Shown here in pieces: positions 24,225 to 34,150 of a stretch of 64,000 bases of DNA. Under the pieces are notes generated by a model that did no database searches, was not told where the DNA came from, and saw only the letters and a list, made by a program, of their open reading frames with translations. The stretch's first letter is position 1. Each line of letters starts with the position of its first letter. The stretch lies in the NCBI GenBank assembly GCA_944474755.1, contig OX104115.1:70966993-71030992 (forward strand). The letters are read 5' to 3'. This stretch comes from Limnoperna fortunei. Its lineage: Eukaryota; Mollusca; Bivalvia; Mytilida; Modiolidae. Both the position numbers and the translations under genes were made by a program.

Positions 24225-25030
24225 TAACGTAATCCAAAAACTTTAACGTAATGCCTGGACCGTGAAATTGGGATCATAATCAGTTGAAACCTACCAAACA
24301 CTCATTTACTAGTCATTAGCAACCTATATCCAAATACTGTCATCCTACCAAGCATGTTTACAGAGTAACTGCCCTAATCCGAAAACTTTAACATAGTAGC
24401 TGAGCCGTGAAATTGACGTCAAGGTCAGGTGACACCTGCTAAACAGTCATGTACTCTTCAGCAGCAACCTGTACACTAAATATTGTCATCCTACCATGCA
24501 TAGTTACCGAGGAACCCTTTAATACAAAAACTTTAACGTAGTCACTGGAGCGTGAATTTGAGGTCAAGGTCAGGTGACACCTGCCAGACTGTCATGTACT
24601 CTTCAGCAGCAACCTGTCCACCATTTATTGTCACCCTACCATGCATGGCTACAGAGGAACTGCCATAATACACAAATTTTAACGTAGACGCTGGACCGTG
24701 CAATTGAGGTCAAGGTCAGGTGACACCTACTAGACAGTCATGTACTTTTCATCAGCGACCTAGAAACCAAATATTGTCATCCTATCATGCATGTTTACAG
24801 AGGAACTGCCTTAATATAAAAACTTGAACGTTGTCGCTTGACCGTGAAATTGAGGTCAAAGTCAGGTGACACCTACCAGACAGTCATGTACTATTCATCA
24901 GCAACCTATATACCAAATATTGTCATCCTACCATGCGTGGTTACAGAGGAACTGCCGTGATCCAAAAAATTGAACTTAGTCCCTGGACCGTGAAATTGAG
25001 GTCAAGGTGGGGTAACACGTAACTGACTGG
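24225..25030 (+). repeat. Tandem array, ~147-bp unit, about 5.5 copies
   Basis: The phrase 'aactttaacgta' and its variants recurs at about 24239, 24382, 24529, 24675, 24822 and 24969, a spacing of 143-147 bp. Each unit also has 'accgtgaaattgaggtcaag', 'gtcaggtgacacctgc', 'cagtcatgtactcttcag', 'cagcaacct' and 'tgtcatcctaccatgcat'. Copies differ by about 10-20% by eye. The unit is a recognisable bivalve satellite-like repeat. It is noncoding. Confidence 0.85.
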
Positions 25031-25120
25031 CAAGTAATCATCATAAGCTAACACTTGACCAAATTAAATAGACCTAGGACAGGCTTACAAAGATATGAAG
25101 CAAGATGTCCAGGTGTTTAC

Positions 25121-25140
25121 GCCGCCGCCGCCGCCGCCGG
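25121..25140 (+). repeat. (GCC)n microsatellite
   Basis: Six perfect GCC triplets followed by GG, in otherwise AT-rich sequence just past the 147-bp array. Confidence 0.9.
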
Positions 25141-27800
25141 TTTCCCATTTATATGTTTCGCCTTCAGCGACTATCGTCACAGGCGAGATAAAACTGCGTG
25201 AACTTCTGCAGTAATCTTGCAATGTGCCAGTACATGTTTGTCCCACCCACATGTACACTTAATATTTTCAGCCCTGAAGGTCATATTAAAACCTATCGTG
25301 AAATACTAGTACTAACGGCAATTAAACTTGATTTATATGCATCCACAGTTTGTACCATTTGAAAGGAAAAAACAAAACAAAAATAAAACATACGAGACTC
25401 TTAATAAAACTCAACATTATGTAGACAACAACTCTTCCAGTATATTTTTCGTAACTTCATAAACTTGCCATATACTATTTTATGTTCAATCGGTATGGGA
25501 TTGAAGTATGTTCTTGAAAATGTTCTGTTGTTTGTTTTTATTGTTATAATATGCAATTGTTAGTGTCTGCACGTTTTGTTTTGTGTGTGTGTTGTTTGGT
25601 ACACCGTTTGAATTGATGCAAAAACAACAATTAGACTTTTTATGAAATTTGAAAGAGCCAAGATCAGGCTCGAAATCAAAACAATCAGTCTTTGTGGGGC
25701 GATATGTATACGAGAATGGTATTTCAACTACTAAGTAAGCCTTCTATCGAAATTGCTTCCGGTCACGTGGTCCTAAAAATATAAACAAGTACTATTGACG
25801 TGTTAAAAGAAATTTGCTGTTTCTTGTAATTCATGTTTGTTCAGGCTCTTTGTGGTGCAAGTGTAGCAGTCTACGGCTGTCTCATTTAGTATTTTTTCAT
25901 GCTTTAGATAGTTTATGGCTAGTATTTAAGACGTTATGGTTTAGAATGTGTTCATGTCCTTTATGACGTAGAGTGTAGTGTGCAGCAGGTCGCGTTTTAG
26001 AATTTGTGTACAAGTGTAGTTTTCTGCACGTTAAGGTTTCAATTTATTGAGTGTATGAATCTGATCCTTGATTCTGTACGATGACATTGGTACTTTTTTT
26101 ACACCCACAACAGCAGCAGCAACACGTGACCAGTCCGATTACAATTGCTATAATACTAACGATGATTGGAACATATCTGAAGTGAACAATGACGGGGAAA
26201 ATATTAAACACACAAATGATATGTTTATTAGAACCATTTTGTGCAGATTGGTTTTCATAAAGTGTATCATACAGTTTGAATTTATGTGTGGATGACTAAA
26301 TATTATTACAAACGCACCTACTATTCTAAATCTTTTTTGACATAGGTTTTTAATTATTATTTCATGTTAATCGTAACATATTTACTATAAAAGAAATTGG
26401 AGTTGCGTCTCTTACATAACTATGACACACTTGTTTCATTTTAGATTTTGTATAAACAAATAGACAGCTCGATTGCCAACACGGAAGTTAATCTAAAAGC
26501 ACATTTATTTCATCCATAATAAAACCAAAATTAATTACATGTATTTCCAGATATTTCAGAAAGATTAATTTGTCAGATATTATGCCTTTAGTACTAGTCC
26601 AAACCTGCTGTATTTATTATGACAACAAAAATAGAGACTTTATTTTATATAAGACATATTTGTTCGTTTCAAACTCAATTTCAATATTTTTTTTTAAGTA
26701 AATTGCTTGGAATATAGCCATTTCCAATGATCATCTTTAAAAATTAATACAGGTTCTTGCTAGTTTAAACTGAAACGGAAAAATAATCCGCGTATGAAAC
26801 AGAATATTGTCGATCAATTTATCAACAGCTGTCGTAAGGATAATGAGTTGATTCTGTTTATCAACATTACAAGTTGAACATTTGAGGCAAGGACTGAACA
26901 GGAGTGAGTGTATCGTGTCATTAAGGTGAGAATGAAACTCTTATATGTAGAATTTAGTCTACTTTGTAACTCGATACACTCACTATAAAACTGTTTGTAT
27001 TGAGACAATTTTCCACGGGGGTGGGGGTAACTAAAGCCTGAAACTTTTAGGTACAGGTCTGCGGACGGAGATTTTAAAACCCATACTATTCATATTTTTT
27101 CGGACGTTATAAAACGAGACCTAATCATATATGGAATTATTGCACATCCCCATTGACAAAATAGTCCATTTACTACAAAAATGCTCAGGTGATGTACGTT
27201 AATCGAACACTTTGTTCGTAAAATCACAGTGGTTAAGATGACAATTGAGGCATGTATATATTTAGAAAATTTACAACTACCCAATGATGCATTGTTCAAT
27301 AAAAAAAACTACCTTTTCATATATTTTGGAGAGCTTAAAAGGTGACCCCTTTCGGACCGCACATCCGTATTACCCTTTATATACCAAGTTAACCCTCCCC
27401 CCCCCCGTGCAATTTTCAGCAGCAACCCTTCACCTTCAGCTGGAAAACTGGTAATCCTTGTTAATTTAATTAAAGCTCAGCATAAATTGCCCCAATGCTG
27501 GCCCGGACTTCAAAACTCCAGTATTGAAACGTGATCAATCAGCATTTTCAGTGTGCATTATATATTTTCGAATTTTGCATTTTGTTAATTTTTTTTTTCT
27601 GTGAAGACAGTACAAAATATTTATATTGACCAAAGAACTGTCCCAAAATATGGCAATTGAGTTCCGTGCTAGAAGTTTACAAAAAATTGCCAAACATTTG
27701 ACTCCTTCCTCAAGCATTCCATCCCATTTGAAAAAAGTTGAATGTCAAGTTTCTGTTGTTTTTTGTTTGTTTGATAGAGACAAATGAATTAGAAAAGTTA
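25141..27800. other. Noncoding, no recognised gene
   Basis: Two CACGTG E-box palindromes (near 25764 and 26124) lie about 360 bp apart in a somewhat less AT-rich stretch. A C-run occurs near 27397-27406. The ORF at 26068-26295 has no recognisable motif. Text at 27425-27465 ('ggaaaactggtaatccttg') resembles the internal part of the SINE family seen at 61431. Confidence 0.4.
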
Positions 27801-27819
27801 AAGTTTGTTGAAAAGACGG

Positions 27820-28030
27820 ATGTCTCCCCCATACCCCAAATTGTCTATGGAGGAAAGATGTATGTAACTATAATGGAAGTTGACATTGTGCCTTCAATCC
27901 ATACCAAGTTTCATAAAATTCTATTCAGTAGTTTCAGAGGAGTTGCGCTGACAACCTGGTTTGGTGGCATATAACTAGAACCTTCTACGTTCAAAGAGTT
28001 GTTCCATGTGGAGAATTTTTATGTACCTCG
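27820..28030 (+). repeat. Dispersed repeat related to 796-1330
   Basis: Contains 'taccaagtttcataaaattc' at 27902-27921 followed by 'agtagtttcagaggagttg', closely matching 973-1022. It is a phrase I know from many mussel noncoding sequences. Confidence 0.55.
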
Positions 28031-28060
28031 TTTCAACTTTTCCAATACATCAAAATGACT

Positions 28061-28116
28061 TGTAAAAATCTACATGCGCAATCGAATAAACTGCGCATGT
28101 TAAGTAGATTTTTACA
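28061..28116. repeat. Imperfect hairpin
   Basis: The left arm 28061-28080 (tgtaaaaatctacatgcgca) pairs fully with 28092-28116 apart from a 5-base bulge (ttaac) in the right arm. The loop is 11 bases. It could be a foldback element end or simply a local inversion. Confidence 0.8.
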
Positions 28117-28119
28117 GGT

Positions 28120-29410
28120 TCTTGTGTTGGCAGTCAAAGCTAAAAAGTCCTTTCTCTAAAATGTTAAAAATTGCTTGCTCCTAGTATGTTTATCATCAAT
28201 GAATCTATCAATGAAAGTTGTTCTTGTCATTTTTGGACAGCCTTCATGAAATCCAAATCTCATCTCTGTACAAATTTAAGAAAGAACAATTTGCAACAGC
28301 TTGGTCATCTATGTTGAGCAGCGTGAAACATAAAAATGATATTTTCGGATATATCATATAAATGTGTGTTCCTGATAATTTTCAATTGCAACGTAAACCG
28401 TAAACTAACGAATTTCTTTTTAATATTTAATGCACGAAAAAATGAAACTTGACCTTGCGTTCGTTTTGAAAAAGTCCTACAAGTGTTATGGCTCGTTCAA
28501 TCTTAGGGCCTTATATATACCCTTAAGTCACGATTAGGTCCCCCTCTCTTCAGGGCTGGCGAAGATGAATGTTTTTAAACTTAAAAGTTATCTTCTCACA
28601 GGAATAATTAAATTGAATCTCCAACTAAGTAAATGATCTATATTTATACAATAGTTGCTTGTATAGAGGGCATTGTAATGATATTTTGAGTGGTACCTGA
28701 AACTGATAATGCCCGAGCTAACAAAATGAGATAACCAATGAAAAAACTCTCACGGATACAAAATTTAGCATATGCAAAAATAGTGAAAACACAGATCTAG
28801 CCCTTGTATACACCGGGTATCCGGATCCAAATTCAGCAGCGCCAAACACTGGCAACAACGTAAGCGATTGGTGGGTTTAAAAAATGTAATCCGTTTATCA
28901 GGAGCATTTTTCTGCACGAAAACTGGATTAACGTGCGAATGTCTCTCTACCATTATAATACGCATAGTTTACAAATGGGTATGGGGATAAGGGTCAATTT
29001 AATATGTAAGTGAATTGTTGTAAATGATATCTGTAAACAAAATGTCATCGTTTTAAAGTTTCACTTGCTATAAAAATTGCTATAATTGTTGCCGAACATA
29101 GCTGTTTTACGGCTAATTTTAACCCTCATTTAGGTGTAATTTGTTACCAAGATCTATTTCTTTTATTTAATTGCTATACAAATAATACTTACTGAAAAAG
29201 AAACAGTACAAAATCAATGATAACACAATACGACTGCTGATCTTCAACGCCATTGTTAAATCTGCACAGGTGACGGTTGTGACACCTAACTTGGTTTTCT
29301 TAAAATCAAATGACCTACTTCTTACCCACCTTAGATTAAAAAATCAAAGTACGAAATTATTACCTGTCAACTATATTTTGTAAAACATTATTGTTTGATA
29401 GAAAGGCTGC
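28120..29410. other. Noncoding, no recognised content
   Basis: Diverged AT-rich sequence. No domain-bearing ORF, RNA gene or repeat could be identified. Confidence 0.4.
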
Positions 29411-29417
29411 TGAACAT

Positions 29418-29475
29418 TCCAGCTAGCAGTATTCCAGTTAATTCAGGACTAGATCAAGTAAACAAACAATAATGT
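29418..29475 (-). repeat. Fragment of dispersed repeat R1
   Basis: 'attccagctagcagtattcc', 'attcaggactagatcaagt', 'aacaaacaataat' is the reverse complement of the end of the R1 copy at 47735-48115 ('ctgaatatagctgaaatact', 'gcttgctggaat'). Confidence 0.6.
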
Positions 29476-29698
29476 TACTTTAGAAATGACTTGCCGGTTT
29501 TTCTACATAGTATATTGGACCCAAACCTAATTTATACACAGCAAATTGGTCATCTAATTCGAAACCCAAATATTTTAAAGTTTAAAGAAACTATGATAAC
29601 CAAAAACAAAGTTAAACTCTACAAGCTCTGTAAATTTATTAAAATTATTAATAAAAAAACGAGTCTTCTTGATTTGATTAACTGTCTGTCTGTCTATA

Positions 29699-30834
29699 AA
29701 CAGCAAATTGGACCCAAACCTAATTTATATGATACCAAAACTTCACAAAAATCCATACAAACAGCGTTTTATAGCAGGATCGTCTAAGTGTACTACCAAA
29801 ACACTATCGCAACTCCTGGCCACTATTTTAACAACAGTAAAAACGGGACTTCAAAAATACAGAGACACCTTCTACTCCAGGAGTGGAATAAATGAAATGT
29901 TGATGTTAAAAAATTCAAAAGACCTGATAGACATCTTGAGGTCTGGATCTCTTTCCCATTGTAACGCATTAAAACATTTGATTTTTCGACACTCTTTACG
30001 GCCATCCCTCATATGCAGCTTAAAACTAGGCTTAAAGATCTCATAAAACGCTGCTCTTTCACGGAAAACGGAAAGAGACGATATAAATATCTAGTAATTA
30101 GTCATGACAGAACTTACTTCGTCATCAATGACTCTAAATCTAATACTAAATATACTGAAGAGCAAATCTGTCATATGTTAGATTTTCTGATTGACAACAT
30201 ATTCGTCATTTTTGGAGGACATGTTTTTCAACAGACTGTTGGTATTCCAATGGGTATTAATTGTGCTCCTCTCCTCGCCGACGTGTTTTTTTGTACTCTT
30301 ATGAGGCTGAGTTCCTAGAAGGCCTGCTGATGAAGAAAGAAAAGACACTGGCCCAGACCTTTAATTTAACATTCCGCTATATTGATGATGTTTTGTCCCT
30401 CAACAATGCTAAATTTGGTGACTATTTACATTCAATTTACCCTAGCGAGCTTGAAATTAAAGACACCACCAATACACTAAAGTCAGACTCCTACTTAGAC
30501 CTACTTCTAGAAATAGACTCAGGAAAACTACACACTAGACTACGATAAACGTGATGACTTCAACTTTCCAATTGTCAACTTCCCGTTCATCGACAGCATC
30601 ATTCCAGCAGTTCCAGCGTATGGTGTGTACATTTCACAACTTAAACGTTATTCTAGATCCTGCGATCGGTATTCCGATTTTCTGGACCGATCCCTGCTGT
30701 TGACTGCTAAACTACTCAAACAAGGGTTTGTTGCACCTAGGTTGATGTTATCTCTCCAGAAGTTCTATGACTTAATTGATCGTTATGGGAAATCAGTGTC
30801 TCAAATACGATCTGACATTTTCGCTGAGTCATAG
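29699..30834 (+). pseudogene. Penelope-like (uncertain class) reverse transcriptase, frameshifted
   Basis: Three overlapping frames together spell an RT. 29708-30046 carries 'LIYMIPKLHKNPYKQRFIAG'. 30013-30318 carries 'FQQTVGIPMGINCAPLLADV' (motif B region). 30261-30548 carries 'FRYIDDVLSLNN' (catalytic YIDD, near 30376-30390). After another break come 'YGVYISQLKRYSRSC' and 'LLKQGF' to a stop at 30834. The GIPMGxNCAP/YIDDV pattern belongs to a family common in mollusc, cnidarian and fish genomes that I would place near Penelope-like elements. At least three frameshifts or stops make this copy dead. A related remnant sits inverted at 58560-59020. Confidence 0.8.
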
Positions 30835-30849
30835 GTAGTGATTCCTATC

Positions 30850-31100
30850 CCTGGAGTTGACTTTTCCCTAGACATGACAATGAGTAACTCGACGGGTGTC
30901 TAATTAGAGGCAGGCACTGCTAACTCGTCTGAAGCACCTGAGTGCACCCATGGTTTTTATTGGGTTCGGGTTACTCTCTGTTTTTTTGTTGTTGTGTTTT
31001 TTGGTTTTTGAGTTGCGTTTGTCTATATCCGGATTTGTAACTGTCCCTTGACTTTTGGTTCTTGTTGTTCGGTCGGTTTTCTTTGCTATTTTTCTTATAC
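30850..31100 (+). repeat. 3' tail of the RT element
   Basis: 'gaagcacctgagtgcaccca', 'tggtttttattgggttcggg', 'gttcggtcggttttctttgc' matches, in reverse complement, 58256-58445. There it again follows a remnant of the same RT, so the tail belongs to the element and not to the insertion site. Degenerate relatives of the middle part occur at 32120-32215. Confidence 0.7.
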
Positions 31101-31101
31101 A

Positions 31102-31160
31102 CAGCAAATTGGACCCAAACTTAATTTATACACAGCAAATTGGAACCAAACCTAATTTAT
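31102..31160 (+). repeat. Two tandem copies of a ~30-bp RT-derived word
   Basis: Two copies of 'cagcaaattggacccaaac', each followed by 'ctaatttatac' or its variant, stand in tandem (31102-31130, 31132-31160). The same word occurs at 29701-29729, where it is part of the RT reading frame, and at 29514-29549. Copies therefore lie both upstream and downstream of the coding region. Confidence 0.85.
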
Positions 31161-31204
31161 ACACCAAAGTGGTCCAAGCAATTGGTTTACTTTGGTTTGC
31201 TGGA

Positions 31205-31650
31205 TATATATGTTAATTGATTGATTGGATGTTTGCTTTACGTCCAGCGAACTGTATTTCAGCTATATTCAGGACGAGAACAAGTTAACAGACAATAAAT
31301 CAACGAAAAGGTGGTTGAATAGGACATAGAGAACAAAGTTTTGACTGTCATGGAAAAGTATGGAGTAGTGCGTAAGGGCAGAGAATTTAGCCTTTTGTAG
31401 CGGCTAAAATGAGCCTACTCTTTTTCAATATCTAGAAAAGGGCTCTTTATCATGCAAGGAGCGTGGGAATCTCTAAACACGTCAACCACTACTGTCCGCG
31501 GCCAGGCTTTACGTATTATGACCTTACAACCCACCCTCACCCACACACCCCAAACAAGAGGGCTTCCCCTATCCGCAACACCGGGACGAGCTCCGCTGCT
31601 CTGTAGGTCGAGTACTGAGAATCCTCTTAGTATGGTCCCAGCTGGATATA
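31205..31650 (-). repeat. Dispersed repeat R1
   Basis: The minus strand reads 'gaccatacta', 'cgacctacagagcagcg', 'gcggataggggaagccctct', 'aaggtcataatacg', 'tgcatgataaagagccc', 'aaaagagtaggctcatttta', 'gccgctacaaaa' and 'ctgaatatagctgaaatac'. All of these recur in the same order on the plus strand at 47735-48115, and in part at 59040-59340. It is noncoding; the ORF at 31452-31655 is incidental. Confidence 0.8.
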
Positions 31651-31654
31651 TATA

Positions 31655-32300
31655 ATAATTGTACTAGTTTGAAGTTGAAGTCATGCAATCAATATATATA
31701 ATCAGATTAATTCAGGATTCCTTCATTTATTAATAAAGTTGTCCTAAAATTAACCTTTTAAAAACCGTACCTTTGACACTTCTTATTACTGAGTGGCCGG
31801 AACTTAAAAAAATCCAAATGATATTTTGCTAGGTATTTTGAATTGTTTTGTATGGTCCGTAGCAAGTCATGTGAGTTATTGTCTTTAATTGCGTCAGTCT
31901 TCGGGGTATGTGAACTTTAAAAATTAAATCTTCTTCTCTGAAACTGTTTAACCAATTAAACCAAATTTACATGAAATATTCAATGGATGGTTCTCTATAA
32001 AGTTTATGTTTTATGCCAAACAGAAATTTTAAATGACTGCCACCTTAGGACTTAGTTTTACATAGGTCTCAATGTAAACAATATTTAAAAACGAGTTCGG
32101 GTTATACTTACCTTCAGTTTGTGCGCTTTTAATTTTTGCTTCGTGTTATGTATGTTTGTTCGGATTTGCAATTGTCCTTTGACTGTCGACACTTGCTGTT
32201 TGCTCAGTTATTCATGCTTTATTTTTAAATAAAAAATATCTTAGTATGCCTGATGAATGTTTTGTAGTAGATACACTTAGCCTTTCTTTTTGAAATCTAC
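31655..32300. other. Noncoding, diverged dispersed repeat
   Basis: 'accaattaaaccaaatttac' with 'atgaaatattcaatggatgg', and 'ttcggatttgcaattgtcct' read as diverged forms of dispersed mussel repeats, the latter related to the RT-element tail at 31015-31060. No gene seen. Confidence 0.4.
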
Positions 32301-32311
32301 CAAAAGGGACG

Positions 32312-32385
32312 GGGCCTAGGTGGCCGAGTGTTTAAAGTAGTCCGCTGTTGATCACGTACCCGTCAACACTGATGTAGCGGGTTGA

Positions 32386-32390
<5 letters not shown>
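32312..32390 (+). repeat. tRNA-related SINE head
   Basis: 'cctaggtggccgagtgttta' is an A-box-like start. It is followed by 'gtagtccgctgttgatcacg', 'gtcaacactgatgtagcggg' and 'ttgagta', aligning with the first 75 bases of the SINE at 61431. It breaks off into a (TA)n run at about 32390. Confidence 0.7.
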
Positions 32391-32425
<35 letters not shown>

Positions 32426-32720
32426 GTCTACAAATTGAACCCAACACTGTTAGAATTGGATTTTTAACACTGTCAAATTTTTGCTTACCCTCAGCGGGAT
32501 TCGAACTCACACCGTTGTGACACTGTGGCACCAATTCGCCTGCACTATGTCCAGCGGTCTAGACCCCTCGGCCAAATCCGCTGGACATAGTGCAGGCGAA
32601 TTGGTGCCACAGTGTCACAACGGTGTGAGTTCGAATCCCGCTGAGGGTAAGCAAAAATTTGACAGTGTTAAAAATCCAATTCTAACAGTGTTGGGTTCAA
32701 TTTGTAGACGTATATATAAA
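32391..32720. repeat. Perfect palindrome of a tRNA-derived SINE plus (TA)n
   Basis: The left arm 32425-32557 and right arm 32578-32710 are exact reverse complements over 133 bases, separated by a 20-base spacer. A (TA)n tract (about 32391-32424) flanks the left arm and 'tatatata' the right. Each arm carries a tRNA-like B box (gttcgaatccc). The minus-strand copy also keeps the A-box head 'ggccgaggggtctagac' in the spacer. A third, single copy with an intact head lies at 33086. The plus-strand copy lacks the head and joins at the microhomology ccgct(gg). Confidence 0.95.
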
Positions 32721-32727
32721 TATTTGA

Positions 32728-32905
32728 TATTTACCCTGTATTTCTGATGTTTCAGAAATCCGCTGGATAGATATATTATATGGTTGTCACAATACTTAGA
32801 CGTTTGTATATATATATAAATCCGCTGGATAGATATATTATATGGTTGTCACAATACTTAGACGTTTATATATATATATATATACTTAGACGTTTGTATA
32901 TAATT
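32728..32905 (+). repeat. Tandem copies of the SINE-associated tail
   Basis: 'aaatccgctggatagatata', 'ttatatggttgtcacaatac', 'ttagacgtttgtata' occurs at 32757-32815 and again at 32818-32880. A further partial repeat 'atacttagacgtttgtata' follows. The same tail is found at 33287-33335 and inverted at 33361-33410. Confidence 0.85.
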
Positions 32906-33085
32906 TACTTACTGTGACTGTATGACGAGCAACTTTGTCATCCTATATAATATATACAAAAATGCTGAATTAGATTACTGTCAGATTAATACGTATTGGT
33001 TACGAAAATTCCATCGTCACACGCTAGTACACATGTACTATGTCTATGTCTACGATTCACCCGGTTAATGAAGCTATATTTATAG

Positions 33086-33515
33086 CGGATTTGGCCGAGG
33101 GGTCTAGACCGCTGGACATAGTGCAGGCGAATTGGTGCCACAGTGTCACAACGGTGTGAGTTCGAATCCCGCTGAGGGAAAGCAAAAATTTGACAGTGTT
33201 AAAAATCTAATTCAAACAGTGTTGGGCTTAATTTGTAGACGTATATAAAATATTTGATATTTACCCTGTATTTCTGATGTTTCAGAAATCCGCTGGATAG
33301 ATATATTATATGGTTGTCACAATACTTAGATGTTTATATATATATATATATATATATATACAAACGTCTAAGTATTGTGACAACCATATAATATATCTAT
33401 CCAGCGGATTTCTGAAACATCAGAAATACAGGGTTAATATCAAATTTTTATATAAACTTCTACAAATTAAGCCCAACACTGTTTGAATTAGATTTTTTAC
33501 ACTGTCAAATTTGAT
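33086..33515 (+). repeat. tRNA-derived SINE with inverted tail (second palindrome)
   Basis: The SINE head 'gcggatttggccgagg' starts at about 33087, the B box 'gttcgaatccc' is near 33160, and the body continues to 33332. From 33361 to 33514 the sequence returns as the reverse complement of 33187-33332, with a few mismatches and a central (TA)n loop. The tRNA resemblance (leucine/serine-like, long variable region) does not give a fully paired cloverleaf, so I call a SINE, not a tRNA gene. Confidence 0.85.
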
Positions 33516-33560
33516 AAAAACTATATTCTTCCACATTTTTACGGTTTTTCTGTTGTCCCC

Positions 33561-33842
33561 TTAAAAACTTGTAATCATGTCGTTAAAGTCGACTCCATCC
33601 ATGTATTTATTATACTTGTGAATCATCTTTGGTTTGTTTTGTCGGAGCTTTGTTTTGTGATAAGTACTGATAAGTCTTACAGGTTTTTTATTGCATTCCT
33701 TATAGGCAACAGCAAGTAACTTTCCATTCCTCATGAAGCAGGACTGGTTACTTCTAAGTTGAGGGTTTTTATTAATGCAGACATTGGTCTGTTTTGTCAA
33801 AGTGTCCTTGTACGTTCGAAAGTTAAGTAGATGTTTTGCCAT
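33561..33842 (-). pseudogene. piggyBac-type transposase fragment
   Basis: A 93-codon open frame contains 'CFMRNGKLLAVAYKECNKK', 'VRLISTYH' and 'HKYNKYMDGVDFND'. These match the DDE_Tnp_1_7 (piggyBac/PGBD) region in which a basic strand is followed by 'LLSTIH' and then 'YNKYMGGVD'. That tract is near the C-terminal part of the catalytic domain. A full transposase has roughly 500-600 residues, so this is a short remnant. It is bounded on one side by the SINE palindrome. Terminal repeats and TTAA sites were not identified. Confidence 0.75.
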
Positions 33843-34150
33843 AAAACCCTTAAATTACGGAATAGTCATTTTCCCTTCCATGATCCATTGATTAATTTAG
33901 ATTTTAGTCCAATTCTTCCTTGTTTACCTCTGATGAATTGGGATGCATAAATGTATCTGAAAGGAATGGCATAATTTAAGATTATGTTGAAATAAATCTG
34001 AATAAGATGATAAGAATATTTCCGATCTCCGTTGATAACAAGAATATAGTTGGGGTTTTTTAAGGGGGTGGGGGTAGGGGGTGAGGCGGTTACTTTTAAA
34101 GCAGAGGTGAAAGACGTGCCACCAGAATGGGTCTTTTTCATAGCTAACAA

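Noticed and set aside
24225..25030. CRISPR-like regular spacing
   Set aside because: The whole unit is conserved with no unique spacers, and the DNA is eukaryotic; it is a satellite-type array.
26068..26295. 75-codon ORF with Asp/Asn-rich text
   Set aside because: No ATG context, domain or signal; composition is low-complexity.
32352..32747. Two opposite ORFs (60 and 88 codons) with the same peptide text
   Set aside because: They are the two strands of one perfect palindrome and carry no domain.
33087..33180. Possible tRNA gene (A-box and B-box present)
   Set aside because: Acceptor and T-arm pairing are incomplete, and the sequence continues into a conserved body and tail present in several copies, so it is a SINE.
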